Assembly (NCBI GenBank): GCA_016787375.1
Contig: JAEUUM010000380.1
Span: 1-10,736, forward strand
DNA: 10,736 nt
Source of the DNA: Saprospiraceae bacterium
GTDB taxonomy: Bacteria > Bacteroidota > Bacteroidia > Chitinophagales > Saprospiraceae
Direction of reading: 5' to 3'
The notes below the pieces were generated by a model. It had not been told where the DNA came from and ran no database searches. It was given only the letters and a program-made list of their open reading frames with translations. Shown one piece after another: positions 7,768-10,736 of the stretch (positions are counted from its first letter, which is position 1; every line of letters begins with the position of its first letter). Both the position numbers and the translations under genes were made by a program.

Positions 7768-7820
7768 TAATTAATATTTTAGTTCAAATTAAATATTGTT
7801 ATCAATAAAACGAATTAAAA

Positions 7821-9455
7821 TTAAGTTTGTATTACCCCGGGATTAAATTTTTCGATAGGCGCATTATTTGCCATCTCAATGCCGATTGAAATTATTTTCC
7901 TGGTTTCAATTGGGTCTATTATGGCATCAACCCATAATCTGGATGCAGCATAAAGTGCAGTTGTCTGTTTGTCATATTTTTCTTTAATTTCGTCATATAA
8001 CTTTTGCGCAACCGCCTCATCGGTTTTTTGTCCTTTTGATTTGAGTGATCCCAACTGGATTTGTAAAATTGTTTTTGCTGCTTGTGCGCCACCCATTACC
8101 GCTATTTTTGCAGTTGGCCAGGCTACAATTAATCTTGGGTCATAAGCTTTTCCGCACATAGCATAATTTCCTGCTCCATAAGAGTTGCCCACAACAATGC
8201 TGAATTTTGGAACAGTAGAATTGGCAACTGCATTGACCATTTTTGCTCCATCTTTTATTATCCCCCCATGTTCTGATTTTGAACCTACCATAAATCCGGT
8301 TACGTCATGCAGGAACACCAGTGGAATTTTCTTTTGATTACAATTCATAATAAATCTGGCGGCTTTATCTGCTGATTCGCTGTAGATCACACCTCCAATT
8401 TGCATTTCACCTTTACCTGATTTTACTATTTTGCGATCATTGGCTACAATTCCTACAGCCCACCCATCTATTCGGGCATAAGCACAAATAATTGTTTTGC
8501 CGTAATCTTCTTTGTAATAAGTAAGTTTTGAATCATCTACAAGGCATTCGAGCATAGCGGTCATGTCGTAGGGCTTTGGAGCCGCGGGATAAATGCTGTA
8601 AATATTTTTTTGGTCAACTTTCGGCAGTGATGGAGCAACTCTATCAAAACCTGCCTTATCATTTGAACCAATTTTATCTATCAAATCCTTGATGGTGTCA
8701 AGGCAGGTTTTATCGTCTGGCATTTTGTAGTCAGTTACCCCTGATATTTCACTGTGTGTTGTTGCCCCACCAAGTGTTTCCTGGTCAATATCTTCACCTA
8801 TTGCTGCTTTCACAAGATATGGTCCAGCCAAGAATACGGATCCGTTTTTTTCTACAATCAAAGCCTCATCAGACATGATTGGGAGATATGCACCACCGGC
8901 TACACAACTTCCCATAATTGCAGCTATTTGAGGGATTCCCATACTTGAAATCCGGGCATTGTTTCTAAAAATCCTGCCAAAATGTTCTTTATCTGGAAAA
9001 ATCTCATCCTGCATTGGTAGATAAACTCCGGCACTGTCAACCAAATAAACTATTGGTATCCTGTTTTCCATTGCAATTTCCTGTGCACGTAGATTTTTTT
9101 TGCCTGTAATTGGAAACCATGCTCCGGCTTTAACAGATGCATCATTAGCAACAACAACACAAAGTCGAGACCTTATATAACCTAATACAACGATTACCCC
9201 ACCTGCAGGACAGCCACCCTCTTCTTCGTACATTTCATAACCTGCAAAAGCACCGAGCTCTATGCACTCTTTGTCTTTGTCAAGTAAATATTCTACTCGT
9301 TCACGGGCAGTCATTTTGCCTTGCTTTCTTAGTTTTTCAAGTTTTTCTTCGCCACCACCTTTTTCGATGATTTGCATCAATCTTTTTATTTTGCCAATTT
9401 CTAGCTTAAGGCTGTCTTCATTTTTTGAAAGCTCGATGTCTATTTTTTTATGCAT
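7821..9455 (-). CDS. Acyl-CoA carboxylase carboxyltransferase (beta) subunit, methylcrotonyl-CoA carboxylase-like
   Basis: Carboxyltransferase subunit of a biotin-dependent acyl-CoA carboxylase. It moves the carboxyl group from carboxybiotin to an acyl-CoA, probably 3-methylcrotonyl-CoA in leucine breakdown, in the cytoplasm. The 544-residue length and two crotonase-like halves are as expected. The N-half (about 50-290) has VVANDASVKAGAWFPIT (101-117), PMQDEIFPDKEHFGRIF (147-163), CVAGGAYLP (184-192) and FLAGPYLVKAAIGED (208-222), which read like methylcrotonyl-CoA carboxylase beta. The C-half (about 300-530) has NSYGAGNYAMCGKAYDPR (424-441) and VMGGAQAA (453-460). It carries no biotin domain, and the partner alpha subunit is not in the window. 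Near the end LWVDAIIDP replaces the more usual LWDDGIIDP. Propionyl-CoA or geranyl-CoA specificity cannot be excluded. The leader is 92 bases from the divergent guaD start. Confidence 0.92.
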   Translation of the reverse strand: MHKKIDIELSKNEDSLKLEIGKIKRLMQIIEKGGGEEKLEKLRKQGKMTARERVEYLLDKDKECIELGAFAGYEMYEEEGGCPAGGVIVVLGYIRSRLCVVVANDASVKAGAWFPITGKKNLRAQEIAMENRIPIVYLVDSAGVYLPMQDEIFPDKEHFGRIFRNNARISSMGIPQIAAIMGSCVAGGAYLPIMSDEALIVEKNGSVFLAGPYLVKAAIGEDIDQETLGGATTHSEISGVTDYKMPDDKTCLDTIKDLIDKIGSNDKAGFDRVAPSLPKVDQKNIYSIYPAAPKPYDMTAMLECLVDDSKLTYYKEDYGKTIICAYARIDGWAVGIVANDRKIVKSGKGEMQIGGVIYSESADKAARFIMNCNQKKIPLVFLHDVTGFMVGSKSEHGGIIKDGAKMVNAVANSTVPKFSIVVGNSYGAGNYAMCGKAYDPRLIVAWPTAKIAVMGGAQAAKTILQIQLGSLKSKGQKTDEAVAQKLYDEIKEKYDKQTTALYAASRLWVDAIIDPIETRKIISIGIEMANNAPIEKFNPGVIQT

Positions 9456-9493
9456 GAAATTAATTTGAATTACAATCTGTTAAATTGCTAAAT

Positions 9494-9518
9494 ATTGTCA
9501 CTACAATGTAACTACAAT
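9494..9518. repeat. ACTACAAT direct repeat with overlapping inverted ATTGT/ACAAT boxes, operator candidate
   Basis: ACTACAAT occurs at 9500-9507 and again at 9511-9518, a spacing of 11 bases or about one helical turn. The first copy also forms an inverted pair, ATTGT (9494-9498) with ACAAT (9503-9507). A further ACAAT lies at 9472-9476. The array sits just upstream of the candidate -7 box of guaD and inside the region shared with the divergent carboxylase gene, where a regulator's binding site would be expected. No regulator is known; chance in AT-rich DNA is possible. Confidence 0.35.
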
Positions 9519-9524
9519 TATAGG

Positions 9525-9532
9525 TATATTTG
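9525..9532 (+). promoter_or_regulatory. Candidate -7 promoter element for guaD
   Basis: TATATTTG matches the Bacteroidota -7 consensus TAnnTTTG exactly and lies 15 bases before the ATG at 9548, so the leader would be about ten bases. A convincing TTTG -33 box is not present at the usual spacing (only AATG at 9505-9508), so strength is uncertain. Confidence 0.45.
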
Positions 9533-9547
9533 TTTAAAACATAAAGA

Positions 9548-10024
9548 ATGTTGGCAAAAGATGAACAATATATTCAGTATGTAATCAATTTGGCTGTGAA
9601 TGGAGTTGAAAAAAATGGTGGTGGGCCGTTTGGTGCAGTAGTGGTTAAAGATGGGATTATCATTGGGGAAGGAAACAATAGCGTAACCAATTTTTGTGAC
9701 CCAACAGCACATGCAGAAATTGTAGCAATCAGAAATGCGTGCGAAACAATAGGGGATTTTCAACTAGCCGGGTGCACCATTTATTCTTCATGCGAACCTT
9801 GCCCAATGTGTTTTGGAGCAATTTATTGGGCAAGACCGGATAGGGTAGTGTTCGCAGCAGATAAACAAGATGCCGCCAGAGCCGGATTTGACGATGAATT
9901 TATTTATTCTGAATTAGACTTAGCATTAGATGAGAGGAGAATTAGGTTCGATTGTATTAATCACCCTGAAAAAATGTTGCCTTTTAAAAAATGGAATGAT
10001 AAATCTGACAAAATAGTGTATTAG
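9548..10024 (+). CDS. guaD: Guanine deaminase (cytidine deaminase fold)
   Basis: Hydrolyses guanine to xanthine and ammonia (EC 3.5.4.3) in purine salvage and breakdown. The 158-residue cytoplasmic protein closely resembles B. subtilis GuaD (156 residues). It has GGPFGAVVVKDG at 25-36 and the zinc and proton-shuttle motif TAHAE with H55 and E57. CEPCPMC follows at 82-88, with zinc ligands C85 and C88. The GuaD-specific segment AGFDDEFIY is at 112-120, with D116 matching D114, and the last residue Y158 matches the Y156 that reaches the active site from the swapped partner subunit. These last features separate it from tRNA adenosine deaminase TadA, the nearest alternative. The MscS-type gene starts 46 bases downstream on the same strand and may share its transcript. 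Confidence 0.92.
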   Translation: MLAKDEQYIQYVINLAVNGVEKNGGGPFGAVVVKDGIIIGEGNNSVTNFCDPTAHAEIVAIRNACETIGDFQLAGCTIYSSCEPCPMCFGAIYWARPDRVVFAADKQDAARAGFDDEFIYSELDLALDERRIRFDCINHPEKMLPFKKWNDKSDKIVY

Positions 10025-10070
10025 ATAATTCCTCTGATTAGCTTTATAAGTTGAGAACAAATTGAATGAT

Positions 10071-10736
10071 ATGCAATCAATAACTAATTGGTTTAAATCG
10101 TTGGATGATTTTGTGATTTTTAAATTGGGTACCAATGTATTCACTTTGGGAACACTTTTTTACTTGTTTCTCTCTTTGAGTGCATTGTTTTATGTGACAG
10201 GTCTTATCAAAAAAATACTGGTAAACCGGGTATTTGTGAAATTTCACATGGAGGCTGGTGTAAGTCAGGCAATTGCCACATTGATCAGGTATATTCTTGT
10301 ACTTATCGGATCCATCATAATTGTTCAATCAACAGGTATCAATCTCAGCACAATTGGATTATTGATTGGGGGATTGGGAATTGGAATTGGTTTTGGACTT
10401 CAAAATATTTCGAATAACCTTATCAGCGGAATCATCATTCTATTTGAGAGACCCATAAAAGTTGGAGACAGGATTGAAATTGGAAGTACACATGGAAAGG
10501 TTTTAAAGGTATCACCTCGTGCTACTACAATTCTCACCAATGATAACATTTCTATCATCGTCCCAAATGCTGAGTTCATGTCAAGCAGGGTAATAAATTG
10601 GAGTCATAACGATGATAAAATCCGGTTTCATGTGTCTGTACTGGTGCCTTTTAGTTCTGATTTTGATTTTGTGACTAAAATACTATTAGAAATTGCATCC
10701 GAAAATCCTGATGTACTTGAAGAACCTGCTCCTGAT
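10071..10736 (+). CDS. MscS-family mechanosensitive ion channel, cut by the right edge of the window
   Basis: Membrane channel that opens under membrane tension and releases solutes during hypo-osmotic shock. The frame stays open from the ATG at 10071 to the end of the window, giving the first 222 residues. Hydrophobic helices lie at about residues 23-47 and 67-88. The pore-lining third helix starts near 93 and contains the glycine-rich run IGGLGIGIGFGLQN (99-112). It leads into ISGIIILFERPIKVGDRIEI (118-137), the beta-domain entry typical of MscS. The following GKVLKVSPRATTILTNDN and VPNAEF (164-169) continue the conserved beta domain. The C-terminal vestibule is only begun, so the total length and any extra domain are unknown. 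An ATG at 10066 in another frame stops after five codons. I see no exact -7 promoter box in the 46 bases after guaD. Confidence 0.92.
   Translation, partial: MQSITNWFKSLDDFVIFKLGTNVFTLGTLFYLFLSLSALFYVTGLIKKILVNRVFVKFHMEAGVSQAIATLIRYILVLIGSIIIVQSTGINLSTIGLLIGGLGIGIGFGLQNISNNLISGIIILFERPIKVGDRIEIGSTHGKVLKVSPRATTILTNDNISIIVPNAEFMSSRVINWSHNDDKIRFHVSVLVPFSSDFDFVTKILLEIASENPDVLEEPAPD

Noticed and set aside
7773..7797. Inverted repeat AATATTT / AAATATT between the carboxyltransferase and barrel genes
   Set aside because: The stem is entirely A and T with an 11-base loop, too weak for an intrinsic terminator and likely by chance in this base composition.
9926..10328. Two minus-strand open frames at 9926-10144 and 10077-10328
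   Set aside because: They are shadows of guanine deaminase and the MscS channel, with composition unlike real proteins and no start signals.
1..10736. A defence system, mobile element, CRISPR array or biosynthetic cluster
   Set aside because: I looked for transposase, integrase, nuclease, reverse transcriptase, toxin-antitoxin and regularly spaced repeats on both strands and saw none. Every large frame belongs to a recognisable chromosomal family.

Overview
The window looks like an ordinary chromosomal stretch of an AT-rich member of the Bacteroidota. The evidence is the gene order ftsX / DUF3098 / uppP / truB, a secreted protein of the family that Bacteroidota genomes label 'asparagine synthetase B', a bacillithiol-type deacetylase, a DUF3575-like outer membrane barrel, the near absence of Shine-Dalgarno sequences, and two exact matches to the Bacteroidota -7 promoter element TAnnTTTG. 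A lineage near Saprospiria/Chitinophagia is a guess from protein resemblance only.

Layout. Positions 46-2820 (+) hold a tight four-gene envelope and RNA cluster: FtsX (divisome ABC permease), a small two-helix DUF3098 protein, UppP (undecaprenyl-diphosphate phosphatase) and TruB (tRNA pseudouridine-55 synthase). Spacings are 12 and 22 bases, then a one-base overlap. TruB overlaps by 4 bases the convergent gene at 2817-4091 (-), which encodes an exported protein with a signal peptide and a C-terminal half that resembles the glutamine-amidotransferase fold. A divergent intergenic region of about 300 bases follows. At 4422-7269 (+) there is a two-gene unit: a membrane-anchored von Willebrand factor A protein and BshB1, a PIG-L family deacetylase of bacillithiol synthesis. 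Facing it at 7288-9455 (-) are a small outer membrane barrel and, upstream of it, a methylcrotonyl-CoA-carboxylase-like carboxyltransferase subunit. A 92-base divergent promoter region with repeated ACAAT boxes separates this from guanine deaminase (9548-10024, +) and an MscS-family channel that runs off the right edge.

How they work together: FtsX and UppP both serve cell-wall growth and division, one in the divisome and the other by recycling the lipid carrier. TruB is a translation gene carried along in the same transcript. The other genes serve acyl-CoA catabolism, purine salvage, thiol chemistry and osmotic protection, and form no single evident pathway.

I found no rRNA, tRNA, CRISPR array, insertion sequence, phage gene or toxin-antitoxin pair. 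I see no convincing new multi-gene system. The most interesting items are the misnamed secreted protein with a possible Cys-His-Glu triad, the vWA protein paired with BshB1, and the direct-repeat operator candidate in front of guanine deaminase.
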